Shown here: positions 44,500 through 53,693 of the stretch, one piece after another
Position numbering within the stretch: position 1 is the stretch's first letter
Layout: every line of letters begins with the position of its first letter
Assembly: GCA_965223305.1 (NCBI GenBank)
Contig: CBDCWT010000051.1
Span: 20,759-84,758, forward strand
Direction of reading: 5' to 3'
DNA length: 64,000 nt
DNA from: CBDCWT01 sp965223305
GTDB lineage: Bacteria > Planctomycetota > Planctomycetia > Pirellulales > Pirellulaceae
Notes under the pieces: generated by a model
Database searches by the model: none
Seen by the model: only the letters and a program-made list of their open reading frames with translations
Told to the model about the DNA's origin: nothing
Translations under genes and position numbers: made by a program

Positions 44500-47400
44500 T
44501 TAGTTTGCTAGTGCCACTTGTGTGGGGTGCATCAGGTAGGCGAACAGATCGCGAATCTGGTCTACGGAGAGATTATCGAGCAGTCCGTCCGGCATGGGCG
44601 ATTGCTGAGTCCGACGAATCTCGTCCACGCTGTCGCGATTGATCGTCTTCATATCCGTCTGCGTCTGGAGCGCCAGAATCTTGTCAGTTTGCCGAACAAC
44701 GAGGCCGTTCCACACACGACCGTCGTCCATTTGCACAACGGTCATGCGGAAATCCTTGCTCACCACCGCACTCGGATCGACGATGTTCTCCAGCAGGTAG
44801 TCGACGTTGTTTCGATTTGAGCCAGTCAAGTCAGGACCGATCGGCTCACCTTCGCCGAACAACTTGTGGCACTTCGCACAACTCTGGTTGAACAGAACGC
44901 GCCCCCGCGACGGATCGGCTTTGGCAACACTCTCTAGTAGATATTGCTTCAAAGAAGCGATTCGCTCGCGCTTGGCCTGGGACGAGTCACGCACATTCCC
45001 CCACAATCTTGTAACGCGCTCCTGGAGTGCGACGTCATCCAACGAGCGAATCTGGCGGACGTCAAAGGCAGTTAAGTCGCGGACGGGAATCCGCCCCGCC
45101 GCGATCGCATCGAGCAACTCGGCGGCAAACGCGCGCCGCGAAGCGAGAATTTCGATTACTTGTGGCCGGTGCGGCGATCGAAAGCGACGATAGTTTTCGA
45201 TCAACGCCGCCGCCACCGCAGGGTCGTTGCTCCTCGAAACGCCCTTGGCAGCAACCAAGTTCAGCCTGCGATCTCCGAGCAAAGATAGACACACGTCCTG
45301 CATCCCGTCTGCTCCACTCTCGACAAGTACTTCCAAGGCCGAGCGGCGAATGCCGACGTCCGTATTCTCGTCGAGGACGATCTGGCGGACCTCCGCGAGC
45401 GCCCGGCCGTCACCAAACAAAACGCTCAACTCGCGAACCAGCGCCGCCGCCGTTTGATCGCTATCGGTGGCGACCGCCGACACAACTCGCTCCCAACTCT
45501 TTGGCGGAATCGCCTGGGCCCACCCCTTCAGGCCATCTGAGATCCCAGCGAGCATATTGCGGCGTACGGCCGCGTTCGTCGTCTCCGCCGCAAACGACAC
45601 CACTCGCTCCACGGCTTGTGGGTGTGTGTCCATCCCCTCCGCCAGCCGACGTGCCATCAACCGCTGAGTCTTGGGCCACTGTGCCTGGATCGCCAGCTCC
45701 GCTAACGCCATCGGAGCCGCCTCTGCGACCGGAATCAGACCGTACCAGACAAGCAGGGGCAGGTTATGGTCTTGTGAATCCGCTTGGCGCGCGATCAACG
45801 GTGCGGCCAGTCTTGCTCGTCGATTCACTGGAAGGCGTTGGAGGGCCGATGCGAGCGCAAGGCGCACTAAGCCGCTGGCATCACGAGCAGCCAGGTCACA
45901 AAACTGATCCAGCACCTCCATGCACTCGGCGTCGATTCGTTCGGCTTGCTCTTCCGAACGAATAGCCGGCCCGAGGACACCGTCGATTGGCCAGTGATCG
46001 GTCAGCAGACGCACGGCCCACGCCCGTAGATGTTCATCGCGATGCGACAGCAGGCTGCGAAGATAAGCGCGGTCCGCAGCTCCTATCGCGTGAAGCGTCA
46101 CCAGCGACCGGTAGGCCACACCTGTGTCGAGGCTGTTCGCAACGGTTCGTCGCAGTGACCGGATGAAACGCGGCGTTTCATCTCCTACAGGTGAGCTGGC
46201 TCGCTCGGCGAGCACAAGCCGCGCGGCTCGAGCGAACCACTCGTTCTCGTGTTCCATCAACTCCACCAGCTGGCCGTCGGTCAGCGAGTGCAAGTCACCC
46301 TGCGGGACACTTCCCCCCGCACCACCGTCCTTGGACGAAAGGCCTGGTGACGTATCGTAGGCGATCCGGTAGATACGGCCGCTGGTTCGATGCACACCAT
46401 CATGTTCGTGGCACTCCCCGGTGTCACTCCAGTCGATGACGTAAACTGCGCCGTCCGGACCGTAGCTCAGGTCCATTCCTCGAAAGAACGGATCGGCGCT
46501 CAAGAAGGTATCCTGCCCGTGCCGCGCCACGTATCCGCTACCGCTCCGCTCGAGCAGCTCTTGGTTCGCGCGACGACCATGGATGTTCCAAGTCAACAGC
46601 CGACCCCGGTACTCTGAGGGCCAATTGCCGCCAAGATAGATCATCATTCCGCAATGGGCATGCCCGCCACCGTAGGAGTTTGCCGCTCCGTCTCGTGAAT
46701 CCTGCCACGTCGTTCCCGTATCGAAATGCCAATGATCCGCGTGCATGTCGATCAGTTCATAGGCATACGGATTCGGGTCGAGTGCGAAGGGGCGATCTAG
46801 GTGGGCACCCGGGATGAGGTGCCAGAGGTGTCCATTGACGGTGTTGATGAAGAAACCCTCACCAACCTCGTTCCAATCATGCCCCCACGGATTGGTTGTC
46901 CCGTGTGTGAGCACTTCGAAGTGCAATGTCTGCGGGTGAAACCGCCAAACACCACCAACCAAAGCCACTCGCCGATCATCTGAAGTGCCCGGGACGCCGA
47001 CACGTCCGGGACACGATCCTCCGCACCGTCCGTAAAGCCAGCCATCCGGCCCCCACTTAAGTCCATTCGCGAAGTTGTGATAGTTATCCCTGGCAACGTC
47101 GAAACCATCCAGCACCACTTGGGCCGCGCCGTCCGGCACATCGTCGCGATCTGCGTCTGGAATGAACAGCAATTGTGGGGGGCACATGAGCCACGTGCCG
47201 CCGTGGCCAACTTCGAGACTCGTCAACATTTGGACTTGGTCGGTGAACACCACCCGACGGTCCGCGACGCCATCCGCGTCCTTGTCTTCAAAGATCAGCA
47301 CGCGATCTCGCAGCGTTAGATCGAATCGCTGCGAACGTTCCGCGTAGGTGTAGTTTTCGGCAACCCAGAGTCGGCCGCGGGAATCCCAAGCCATAGCGAT

Positions 47401-47607
47401 GGGGTTTTGTACTTCGGGTTCGCGGGCAAAAACGTCCACGCGAAAACCGCTGGGCACTTGCCAACGGGCGGCGGCTGCCTCGGCCGGCAACGGTGCGGCT
47501 TCTTGGTCGACGTCGCTGTTGTAGAGTAAGGGAAACTCTTGGCCGCACGACGTGGCGGCGGCCAGCAACATCAGAGTTGCGATACAATAGAAGCTCAAAC
47601 GTGTCAT
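44500..47607 (-). CDS. PVC-type dehydrogenase with HEAT repeats and c-type heme domain
   Basis: The 1035-residue protein starts with a signal peptide (MTRLSFYCIATLMLLAAATS). Residues about 45-430 form a membrane-bound-dehydrogenase-type beta-propeller (FRVDVFAREPEVQNPIAMAW, DRVLIFEDKDADGVADRRVV, MDLSYGPDGAVYVIDWSDTG). Residues about 450-880 are HEAT-like helical repeats. The C-terminal heme-binding domain has the CAKCH motif at 910-914, GEPIGPDLTGSNRNNVDYLL, and the ADPSRGRVLFNQ lead-in. This three-part architecture is typical of Planctomycetes and Verrucomicrobia and is thought to oxidise sugars or alcohols at the cell surface. It is the first gene of a pair with the FAD oxidase. Confidence 0.93.
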   Translation of the reverse strand: MTRLSFYCIATLMLLAAATSCGQEFPLLYNSDVDQEAAPLPAEAAAARWQVPSGFRVDVFAREPEVQNPIAMAWDSRGRLWVAENYTYAERSQRFDLTLRDRVLIFEDKDADGVADRRVVFTDQVQMLTSLEVGHGGTWLMCPPQLLFIPDADRDDVPDGAAQVVLDGFDVARDNYHNFANGLKWGPDGWLYGRCGGSCPGRVGVPGTSDDRRVALVGGVWRFHPQTLHFEVLTHGTTNPWGHDWNEVGEGFFINTVNGHLWHLIPGAHLDRPFALDPNPYAYELIDMHADHWHFDTGTTWQDSRDGAANSYGGGHAHCGMMIYLGGNWPSEYRGRLLTWNIHGRRANQELLERSGSGYVARHGQDTFLSADPFFRGMDLSYGPDGAVYVIDWSDTGECHEHDGVHRTSGRIYRIAYDTSPGLSSKDGGAGGSVPQGDLHSLTDGQLVELMEHENEWFARAARLVLAERASSPVGDETPRFIRSLRRTVANSLDTGVAYRSLVTLHAIGAADRAYLRSLLSHRDEHLRAWAVRLLTDHWPIDGVLGPAIRSEEQAERIDAECMEVLDQFCDLAARDASGLVRLALASALQRLPVNRRARLAAPLIARQADSQDHNLPLLVWYGLIPVAEAAPMALAELAIQAQWPKTQRLMARRLAEGMDTHPQAVERVVSFAAETTNAAVRRNMLAGISDGLKGWAQAIPPKSWERVVSAVATDSDQTAAALVRELSVLFGDGRALAEVRQIVLDENTDVGIRRSALEVLVESGADGMQDVCLSLLGDRRLNLVAAKGVSRSNDPAVAAALIENYRRFRSPHRPQVIEILASRRAFAAELLDAIAAGRIPVRDLTAFDVRQIRSLDDVALQERVTRLWGNVRDSSQAKRERIASLKQYLLESVAKADPSRGRVLFNQSCAKCHKLFGEGEPIGPDLTGSNRNNVDYLLENIVDPSAVVSKDFRMTVVQMDDGRVWNGLVVRQTDKILALQTQTDMKTINRDSVDEIRRTQQSPMPDGLLDNLSVDQIRDLFAYLMHPTQVALAN

Positions 47608-47816
47608 CTCTGTGGCTCCGGCCGATCCGTGTCGATGCTATGAGAATACTCACTTCGCGGGCGAATAGAAGCCTAGTGCCGACAACAGACGAAGTTAGTT
47701 AGGCGCTGCAAAACAACAAGTTGAGGAATTTTGTTCCTCTCCCCCGCCTCGCGCATCAACAATAGCAGGCTTGTGAGAGACAACCTACTGTGGGACGACT
47801 CCTTAGGGGCGAGAAG

Positions 47817-48266
47817 ATGACTCCGCACACGATGTTTCGCGAGATTGGTCCGGACGACTTGCGATCCATTTTCGAGGTACGTGTGGCAACCTGGCATCAT
47901 GACCGAGGACGTGAAGAGCTGGCCACGCTAGGAATTACCCCCGGCTCGGTGAGCAAGATGTTGGAGAGTTCCCATCGTGGCTGGCTCTGTGAGGTCAAAT
48001 CCCGTGTCGTGGGATTTGCGATGGGCAACAAAGACAATGGCGAAATGTGGGTCATCGCCGTGCTCAAGGAGTTCGAGAACCGTGGAATCGGCAAACATCT
48101 GCTCGCCTTGGTCGAGCAATGGCTGTTCGCGGAAGGATGGCAAGAGATCTGGCTGACGACCGATCCTGACGAGTCGATGCGCGCGGTCGGCTTCTATCGG
48201 CATCTAGGCTGGACCGATTGGAAGATGGAGACTGGCGGAGACCGGTTCATGAAGAAGGCAAGGTAG
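47817..48266 (+). CDS. GNAT family N-acetyltransferase
   Basis: The 149-residue protein is a single GNAT domain. It has the acceptor-side REIGPDDLRSIFEVRVATWH, the VVGFAMGNKDNGEMWVIAVL strand region, the acetyl-CoA pyrophosphate loop ENRGIGKHLLALVEQWL (R/Q-x-x-G-x-G/A) and the C-terminal MRAVGFYRHLGWTDWKME. It should acetylate a small molecule or protein; the substrate is unknown. The ATG at 47817 was chosen, with an upstream GTG at 47790 possible. Its stop codon TAG at 48264-48266 is the first part of a dispersed palindromic repeat, so the C-terminus (KKAR) may be trimmed or extended relative to homologues. Confidence 0.9.
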   Translation: MTPHTMFREIGPDDLRSIFEVRVATWHHDRGREELATLGITPGSVSKMLESSHRGWLCEVKSRVVGFAMGNKDNGEMWVIAVLKEFENRGIGKHLLALVEQWLFAEGWQEIWLTTDPDESMRAVGFYRHLGWTDWKMETGGDRFMKKAR

Positions 48267-48452
48267 CAGGCACGCTCCGCGTGCCGTCCGCCAATCCTAA
48301 GCCAGGAACCGTTACGGCACACGGAGTGTACCTACTACCTTACAGGCCAGCAGCCAGTCAGCTGAGGTCGCCCACGGTAGCAGGCACGCTCCGCGTGCCG
48401 TCCGCCAATCCGAAGCCAGGACCGCTACGGCACACGGAGTGTGCCTACTACC
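48262..48452. repeat. Two tandem palindromic repeat units between convergent genes
   Basis: Each unit has a left arm, GTAGCAGGCACGCTCCGCGT and on (48263 and 48378), and a right arm ending GAGTGTACCTACTACC or GAGTGTGCCTACTACC that is its imperfect reverse complement, separated by about 25 bases around CCGCCAATCC. Left arms of the same family, without the right arm, occur at 2143 and 41070. The pair lies between the convergent GNAT and tricorn-like genes and provides the GNAT stop codon. Confidence 0.85.
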
Positions 48453-48456
48453 TTGT

Positions 48457-51400
48457 TCACTTGTTTTCCTCTCGAATTCCCATGCCGCTGCGATCCGGGT
48501 AGGGAGGACGCCGGGCCGGAACGTACGGGTTCTTCTCAATCTCATCCAGCATCTGGGCGATGGCAGCATCGAGTTGAGGATCGCCTCCGTCCACCATCTG
48601 TGCGGGATCGTCGACAACCTCGATGTCGGGATCGACACCGTGTCCTTCCATAGTCAGCGTTCCATCTGTTTCATAGAAGGTGATGAAGGGCACGGTGAGC
48701 ATGGCGCCATCGATCAGTCGTGGATTGCGCGAGATGCCGATCACTCCACCCCAGGTTCTCATGCCGATCAACTTGCCAAGTCCGGCCTTACGGAAGAGAT
48801 ATGGGAAGATGTCCCCACCGGACCCCGACTCGCCGTTGATCAGCATGCACTTTGGGCCCTGGTGACTGCGTGTTGGCACCCGCCAATCCCGCTCGTAGCG
48901 TTCAAACAGATGGAGGTAGATCGGGCGATTTAGCAGTTCGACAAAGCGGTCGGCGATGTTGCCGCCACCGTTCCACCGCTCGTCGATGATCAGGGCTGCC
49001 TTGTTCATCTGGCCGTAAAACTGCCGGAACAACTCGCGTTGCCCTCTCGCGCCTGTGTCCGGGACGTGAACGTAACCGACCTGGCCGTTCGTCTTCTCTT
49101 CCACATAGCGGCGATTGCCTTCCACCCAATCCCGATACCGCAGCTGCTGCTCGGAACGAAGTAACGTAACGACCACGTTCGTCGCCTTGGCCGGATCTGG
49201 TTCGAGACCGACTGACAAGGTGACCGTCTGGCCGGCCAACCCTTCAAAAGCAGCCCAGGGCGCCTTCGCGGTATCGACTGGAGTGCCGTTGACCTCGAAC
49301 AGGTACTGTACGGCCGCCCGCTCTTCCTCGTCGAGCGCATGGAAAGCGGAGCGGGCGTCGGTGTCCCACTTTCCTCCCTGATAGACTTTGCCAATTCGAT
49401 AGAAACCCTGATCGAGCTCAAAGTCCGCGCCGAGGTAGCCGATTGAGCTTCTGGGTCCGGATTCGAGATCCCCGCCGCCGTAGTAGGTGTGTCCCGCGTT
49501 CACCTCGCTGATCATCTCGCCGATCAGCATGCCGACATCTCGGCGAGAAACACAGTCGTCTAGCATCGCTTCGTACTGAGAGCGAACGGCTGGCCAGTCA
49601 ACTCGATGCATGTTGGGGTCGTAGAAATAGTCGCGCATGAATCGCCAGGCATCGGTGAAGATCTGTCGCCATTCGTCGCGGGGCTGAACGACAACACTCA
49701 TAGGCTTGGCGACAACCACCCCCTCCAGCTTCTGACCTGGCTTCGCTTCAATGATCCCCGTCTTGCCTGCCGATCGGACGAGTAACTTCTTACCGTCAGG
49801 GGTCATCTGAACGTTGCTGACTTTGGTGAGGATCGTCTTTTCTTCACGCTTCTCGTCCTGGGGATCAAACAGCTGGAGGCTACTGTCATCATCGCTGCGC
49901 AGGTAGATCAATTGATGCTGATCGTTGATCGCTAGGTAAGAGAACCTGCCGCGTTTGATCGGCAGGCGAAAGGCCCGCAGCTCCAGGTCCTCCAGTTCGA
50001 CTTCGACCGGTTTGACAGCATCCTTCTTGGCATCATCCCCTTTCTTCACGTCATCGGACTCAGCCGCAGCCTCACCTGCTTCATCACCGTCTTTCTCACC
50101 GGCCGCGTCGTCCGAGCGCTCGGTCTTTGATTCCTTTTGGTCACCGTGCTCATCGTCGGCTTTGTCGTCCTGTTCTTCATCGTCCCCCTCTTCATCGCTG
50201 GTCGGCTTGAACGGGTTGGCTACGTCCTTGCGGAGCGGGATCGCGTGGAGCACGCTCGTGTCCTTGTAGACGAATGTTAGCCCGGCATCCGCATACTCGG
50301 GCCTGGAGATTTCACGCTCGCTGAAGAAGTAGAGAAAATCTCCTTTTCGATCGAAGGTCGGCAAGTAGTCGGCAAACATCCCTGCCGTGATCTCGTGCAA
50401 CTCGTCGTTCTGGACGTTGTAGAGCATGACCACGTTCATGTTGTCCGCGTTCGGTTTGGTGTAGGTCAGCCATTGTGAGTCGGAGGACCAGCGAAACTGC
50501 CTGGGAGCGCCCATTCTCCAGCCGGTGACGGTCACGCCGTCGAAGTGACGCAATTCACGGCGATCGACGTTAAAGGCGTAGAACTTGTTCTCATGATCTC
50601 GAAATACCAACCACTTGGAGTCCGGAGCCCAGACCGGCTGATAACGGAATCCTGATCCCATGCTGGTGATCATCTCTGGCTTTTTCGATCCGTCAGCGGC
50701 CCGAATGACCAGTTCGTATTCACCCGATTCATCGGAGAAGTAAGTGATCCACTGCCCGTCCGGGCTCCAAGAGGGCTCTCGTTCAGCGACTCCACTGGTA
50801 CGGGTCAGGTTGCGCGGCGCGCCTTTTTTCGCGGGCAGTGACCAGATGTCGCCGCGAGCCTGCACGAGCACTCGCTTGGCCTTAGGTGAGACATACCAGT
50901 TGGAGAGGCGCTCACTCACCTCCTTGCGGATGGGCCGCAACTTCGGCCGAGCACCGGGCACCGAGATGCTGACCGGTGCTGCTTCTTCCTGTGCGAGGTT
51001 TAGGAGATAGAGTTGTGCGTTGTATTCGAAGACGATCTCGCCTTCACCGTTCTTGCCGGGGCCGTCCGCCGGCCACTTGATGTCGTACTCACTGAAGCGT
51101 GTGATCTGCTTTCGTTGCTCGGTGCCAAGATCATAGGACCAGATATTCAGTCGGTGGTGCGGCCCAGCGTCGGACAGATAGTAAACCTTGTTCGCGTGCC
51201 ACATGGGAATCGTATCGGTGCCTTCCCAATCCGTTATCTTCTTGGAAGTCTTGTCGGTCAAATGAAACAGCCAGATGTCCGACGCCCAGCCGCCTCGATA
51301 ACGCTTCCAGGTACGAAAGTCCCGATTGCGGGGTGTATACGCCAGCCATTGTCCGTCTCCAGATACAACTCCATAGCCTCCATACGGCACGGGTAGCCGG

Positions 51401-51867
51401 TCGGGGAGACCACCCGACTTTGATACGCTGAAGAGTTGCGCCTGGCGCCCCAGCCCGCCGAGACCGCTCATCGCAAAGACGAGCTTGCCGTCGAATGACC
51501 AGTCGCAGAGACGTTCGCCGGCGCTATGGTAGGTAATCCGCTGCGGGATCCCCCCTTCGACCGGAATCACGTAGATGTCATGATTGCCGTCGTAGTTTCC
51601 ATTAAACGCAATGTGACGCCCATCGGTGCTAAAACGTGGAAACGCCTCGCCGCCGGGCGGGCTTGCCAGAGGTGCGGCCTCACCTCCTTCACGGGACACG
51701 GTCCAAATGTCGTCGCCATAGACAAAGGCGATCTGAGTGGCACTGACGTCGGGAAACCGCATCATCCCACCGTGAGGCTCGACGGCGGGGGCAGAGTCGG
51801 GCGATGACAGCCAGGCGACGGCAAGCACGGACAAGGTGAACAGCGGGAGTGAAGAGCGTGTCGTCAT
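48457..51867 (-). CDS. Tricorn-like S41 family peptidase
   Basis: The 1136-residue protein has a signal peptide (PLFTLSVLAVAWLSSPDSAP). An N-terminal WD40/PD40 propeller region follows (about 30-560; PRFSTDGRHIAFNGNYDGNH, SPDGQWITYFSDESGEYELV and similar blades). An acidic linker (about 570-630) rich in Asp, Glu and Lys precedes a second beta region. The core or PDZ-like region and the S41 catalytic domain come last. The nucleophile lies in LINGESGSGGDIFPYLFRKA, preceded by TGARGQRELFRQFYGQMNKA. Tricorn proteases degrade peptides; this exported form is common in planctomycetes. The ATG at 51867 begins the signal peptide; upstream codons give no coherent sequence. Confidence 0.92.
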   Translation of the reverse strand: MTTRSSLPLFTLSVLAVAWLSSPDSAPAVEPHGGMMRFPDVSATQIAFVYGDDIWTVSREGGEAAPLASPPGGEAFPRFSTDGRHIAFNGNYDGNHDIYVIPVEGGIPQRITYHSAGERLCDWSFDGKLVFAMSGLGGLGRQAQLFSVSKSGGLPDRLPVPYGGYGVVSGDGQWLAYTPRNRDFRTWKRYRGGWASDIWLFHLTDKTSKKITDWEGTDTIPMWHANKVYYLSDAGPHHRLNIWSYDLGTEQRKQITRFSEYDIKWPADGPGKNGEGEIVFEYNAQLYLLNLAQEEAAPVSISVPGARPKLRPIRKEVSERLSNWYVSPKAKRVLVQARGDIWSLPAKKGAPRNLTRTSGVAEREPSWSPDGQWITYFSDESGEYELVIRAADGSKKPEMITSMGSGFRYQPVWAPDSKWLVFRDHENKFYAFNVDRRELRHFDGVTVTGWRMGAPRQFRWSSDSQWLTYTKPNADNMNVVMLYNVQNDELHEITAGMFADYLPTFDRKGDFLYFFSEREISRPEYADAGLTFVYKDTSVLHAIPLRKDVANPFKPTSDEEGDDEEQDDKADDEHGDQKESKTERSDDAAGEKDGDEAGEAAAESDDVKKGDDAKKDAVKPVEVELEDLELRAFRLPIKRGRFSYLAINDQHQLIYLRSDDDSSLQLFDPQDEKREEKTILTKVSNVQMTPDGKKLLVRSAGKTGIIEAKPGQKLEGVVVAKPMSVVVQPRDEWRQIFTDAWRFMRDYFYDPNMHRVDWPAVRSQYEAMLDDCVSRRDVGMLIGEMISEVNAGHTYYGGGDLESGPRSSIGYLGADFELDQGFYRIGKVYQGGKWDTDARSAFHALDEEERAAVQYLFEVNGTPVDTAKAPWAAFEGLAGQTVTLSVGLEPDPAKATNVVVTLLRSEQQLRYRDWVEGNRRYVEEKTNGQVGYVHVPDTGARGQRELFRQFYGQMNKAALIIDERWNGGGNIADRFVELLNRPIYLHLFERYERDWRVPTRSHQGPKCMLINGESGSGGDIFPYLFRKAGLGKLIGMRTWGGVIGISRNPRLIDGAMLTVPFITFYETDGTLTMEGHGVDPDIEVVDDPAQMVDGGDPQLDAAIAQMLDEIEKNPYVPARRPPYPDRSGMGIREENK

Positions 51868-52066
51868 GGTTTCGGCGAATCTTGTTCTAGGTGCAACTGT
51901 CTGGTTTACAAACCTCGTGTACTGGTGGGGCCAAGTGGTGAAGTACTGCGGAGGATCACTCCGGCCCCGGGCGCGTATACGATGATAACTGCCAGGTTTC
52001 GAAAACGCGATTCTGTCGCAACGGCCGATCAGGCTGGCACATTGGAAGACCGACAACGGACGCTAG

Positions 52067-52240
52067 CCCGAATTATTCATGAGCGATCTGCTGCGAGGTC
52101 GTAAGTCCATCCGTGGCTTCGTCATGCTTCACAATTCTCCCTCGACGTATTGCTTCAATACGCCTGCGGAAGAATTGCTCGCCTTCCTTGCCACGAACGT
52201 ACTTACAACCTCTCGCCACGATCTTCATCAATAAACCGGG
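52067..52240. mobile_element. 174-bp MITE-like element, copy 2 (inverted)
   Basis: The reverse complement of the element at 29456-29629, also exactly 174 bases. It starts CCCGAATTATTCATGA and ends TCATCAATAAACCGGG. It is flanked by CTAG at 52063-52066 and 52241-52244, a target duplication different from the TTAA of copy 1. The interiors read the same base for base; differences are confined to the terminal inverted repeat. It lies between the tricorn-like gene and the integrated element. Confidence 0.87.
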
Positions 52241-52346
52241 CTAGCGCTGCGTCACAGCTGAGAATCGGGATAGCTACGCTGGCCAAAGCAGGCCGAGACG
52301 CTCCCCCCGCCATGGGGCTCCAGCGGCGACCCTAGAATCGCGGTGT

Positions 52347-52445
52347 AGCCGGACTCACCAGAGTTTGGCCGCTGCCACGGGGTAGCCGAACTCGCCAGAG
52401 TTTGGCCACCGCACGACCAATCCAAAGTCTGGCAACTCGGCTACA
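52347..52445. repeat. Three copies of the GTAGCCGAACTCGCCAGAG repeat arm
   Basis: Two direct copies (about 52347-52371 and 52382-52407) and one inverted copy (about 52422-52445) of the 24-base arm that makes the palindrome at 8027-8090. Together they can fold into alternative hairpins. They occupy part of the 955-base gene-free stretch 51868-52822, which also holds the MITE and the tRNA fragment. Confidence 0.8.
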
Positions 52446-52536
52446 GCTAGAATTGAGCCGCACGACGAGGGCCAGTTGGGGCAAAAAAATTGCTGATTCA
52501 ACCTCCGGCCACGATCTCGGAAACGAATCAGCAAAG

Positions 52537-52589
52537 TGCGGGCGAGAGGAGTCGAACCTCCACCCTCGTATTGAGGACAGGAACCTGAA
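52537..52589 (-). tRNA. 3' fragment of a tRNA-Leu(CAG) gene, likely attachment site
   Basis: Read on the minus strand, 52589-52537 gives an anticodon loop TTCAGGT (anticodon CAG), the 3' side of the anticodon stem (TCCTG), a long variable arm (CCTC-AATAC-GAGG stem-loop, diagnostic of Leu/Ser/Tyr tRNAs), a T-arm GGAGG-TTCGACT-CCTCT, and an acceptor 3' strand CGCCCGC plus discriminator A. The sequence before the anticodon loop does not supply a matching anticodon 5' stem, D-arm or acceptor 5' strand, so it is a fragment and not a whole tRNA. Fragments that run from anticodon loop to 3' end are what tyrosine-recombinase elements leave at one end after integration. Confidence 0.75.
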
Positions 52590-52822
52590 TCATTGGGGAC
52601 GGTTTGGCTAGTATCCGGCTACCGTTTGACCACTGAATTTGTAGGATAGAGCAACTGGCAGTCGGCGCTTCGATAGCCGTTTGAGACCGAAAACTGGGTA
52701 CACGTTTCGAATGTGTACCCACTTTGCCGGGAGCGGGAGTAGCTACCCGCGTTGGTTGATCGGTCGCTGTTTCACTTGTCGCAGCGATCGGTCGACCACC
52801 TGGCGGAAAGACAAGTGCAAGA

Positions 52823-53566
52823 ATGGTCGCCGAGCGAATCCGCCAGGCCTGCGAGCTTGGGCGAAGAATCCTCGACCAGCTGGCTTGGGTCGAGGGCTAC
52901 GTGGATATCTTCGTGCGCCGAGATTGCCGTTTCGCGAAGGACGGCGCACGGGTCCCGAGCGGCCTAGACCTGCCCGATGAGGCGTTGGATGCCTTCAGAG
53001 AGTCGCTCGCTAAGATTCACACATCGGCAAGAGCCCTTGCCGATCTCCTTGATGACCCTGCTATTGAATCATCCCTGTCAGCAGCAAATCGGATAGCGGC
53101 AACGATCGGGAGTGGCGATACTCCGCATGCAGAGAGCAGCCATACGCGGCTTGCATTGTCATTAGCCAACGAGGTCCTTTCATGGAGCGACGTAAATCTC
53201 TACGGTGATTGCGCGCCGTCTGATGATGCACTCGCGGAGTTCGGATGGTGGTTGGCTTGTTGGGATGTGCATTATCATGAGCTGACCATCAACGTTGATA
53301 AGGAGTGCAGCCGTGCTTTAGCCGACAAAGGTCGCGCGGACAGCGCGGACGAGCGGAAGTTTTTTCCGAAAGGCGTTCCTGACGACACGGAAGTTGTCGA
53401 TGTTGTCACCCTACTCATCAACGCACGAGATGATGGTAGGAGCATGAACGAAATAGCCCGAGAATACACGGGTGAAACGAAGGACCACTTCCCGAAAGCA
53501 AAGAGAATCCTCGGCCGAATTCAAAAGGGAAGACATCGAGACGGGACCATCCGACTCGATCTTTAG
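52823..53566 (+). CDS. Hypothetical protein, first gene of the integrated element
   Basis: The 247-residue protein from GTG at 52823 is soluble, with an N-terminal helical part (ERIRQACELGRRILDQLAWV), a histidine- and tryptophan-rich middle (FGWWLACWDVHYHELTINVD) and a basic C-terminus with a helix-turn-helix-like segment (GRSMNEIAREYTGETKDHFP, then KRILGRIQKGRH). The end may bind DNA. I do not recognise the family. It has no clear ribosome binding site at the GTG. It is the first gene inside the tRNA fragment. Confidence 0.6.
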   Translation: MVAERIRQACELGRRILDQLAWVEGYVDIFVRRDCRFAKDGARVPSGLDLPDEALDAFRESLAKIHTSARALADLLDDPAIESSLSAANRIAATIGSGDTPHAESSHTRLALSLANEVLSWSDVNLYGDCAPSDDALAEFGWWLACWDVHYHELTINVDKECSRALADKGRADSADERKFFPKGVPDDTEVVDVVTLLINARDDGRSMNEIAREYTGETKDHFPKAKRILGRIQKGRHRDGTIRLDL

Positions 53567-53631
53567 GCTTGTCCGCGCGCAGACAAGCGAGCTGGTTCCT
53601 CTCGACTCAAGGTCTTGCATTTCTAGACTCT

Positions 53632-53659
53632 GGTTAGATCACACGTAGATGGTCTAACC
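53632..53659. promoter_or_regulatory. Inverted repeat upstream of the HTH gene, possible operator
   Basis: GGTTAGA at 53632-53638 and TCTAACC at 53653-53659 are perfect seven-base inverted repeats with a 14-base spacer. They lie 35-62 bases before the ATG of the small HTH gene, a suitable place for a self-regulating operator. Confidence 0.4.
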
Positions 53660-53693
53660 GCGATTGACGAAAGTTAGTCCCAGGAGCCTAGAA

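Noticed and set aside
45027..45965. A 312-codon plus-strand frame opposite the PVC heme gene
   Set aside because: It is antisense to a clear gene and its product is serine/proline/arginine-rich, as expected from the complement of a GC-rich coding sequence.
52537..52640. A complete tRNA gene on the minus strand
   Set aside because: The 3' half is a good class II tRNA, but the sequence before the anticodon loop cannot form an anticodon 5' stem, D-arm or acceptor strand complementary to CGCCCGC. It was called a fragment.
53632..53659. Intrinsic terminator
   Set aside because: The stem is only seven pairs with a 14-base loop and no T-run follows; an operator is more likely.
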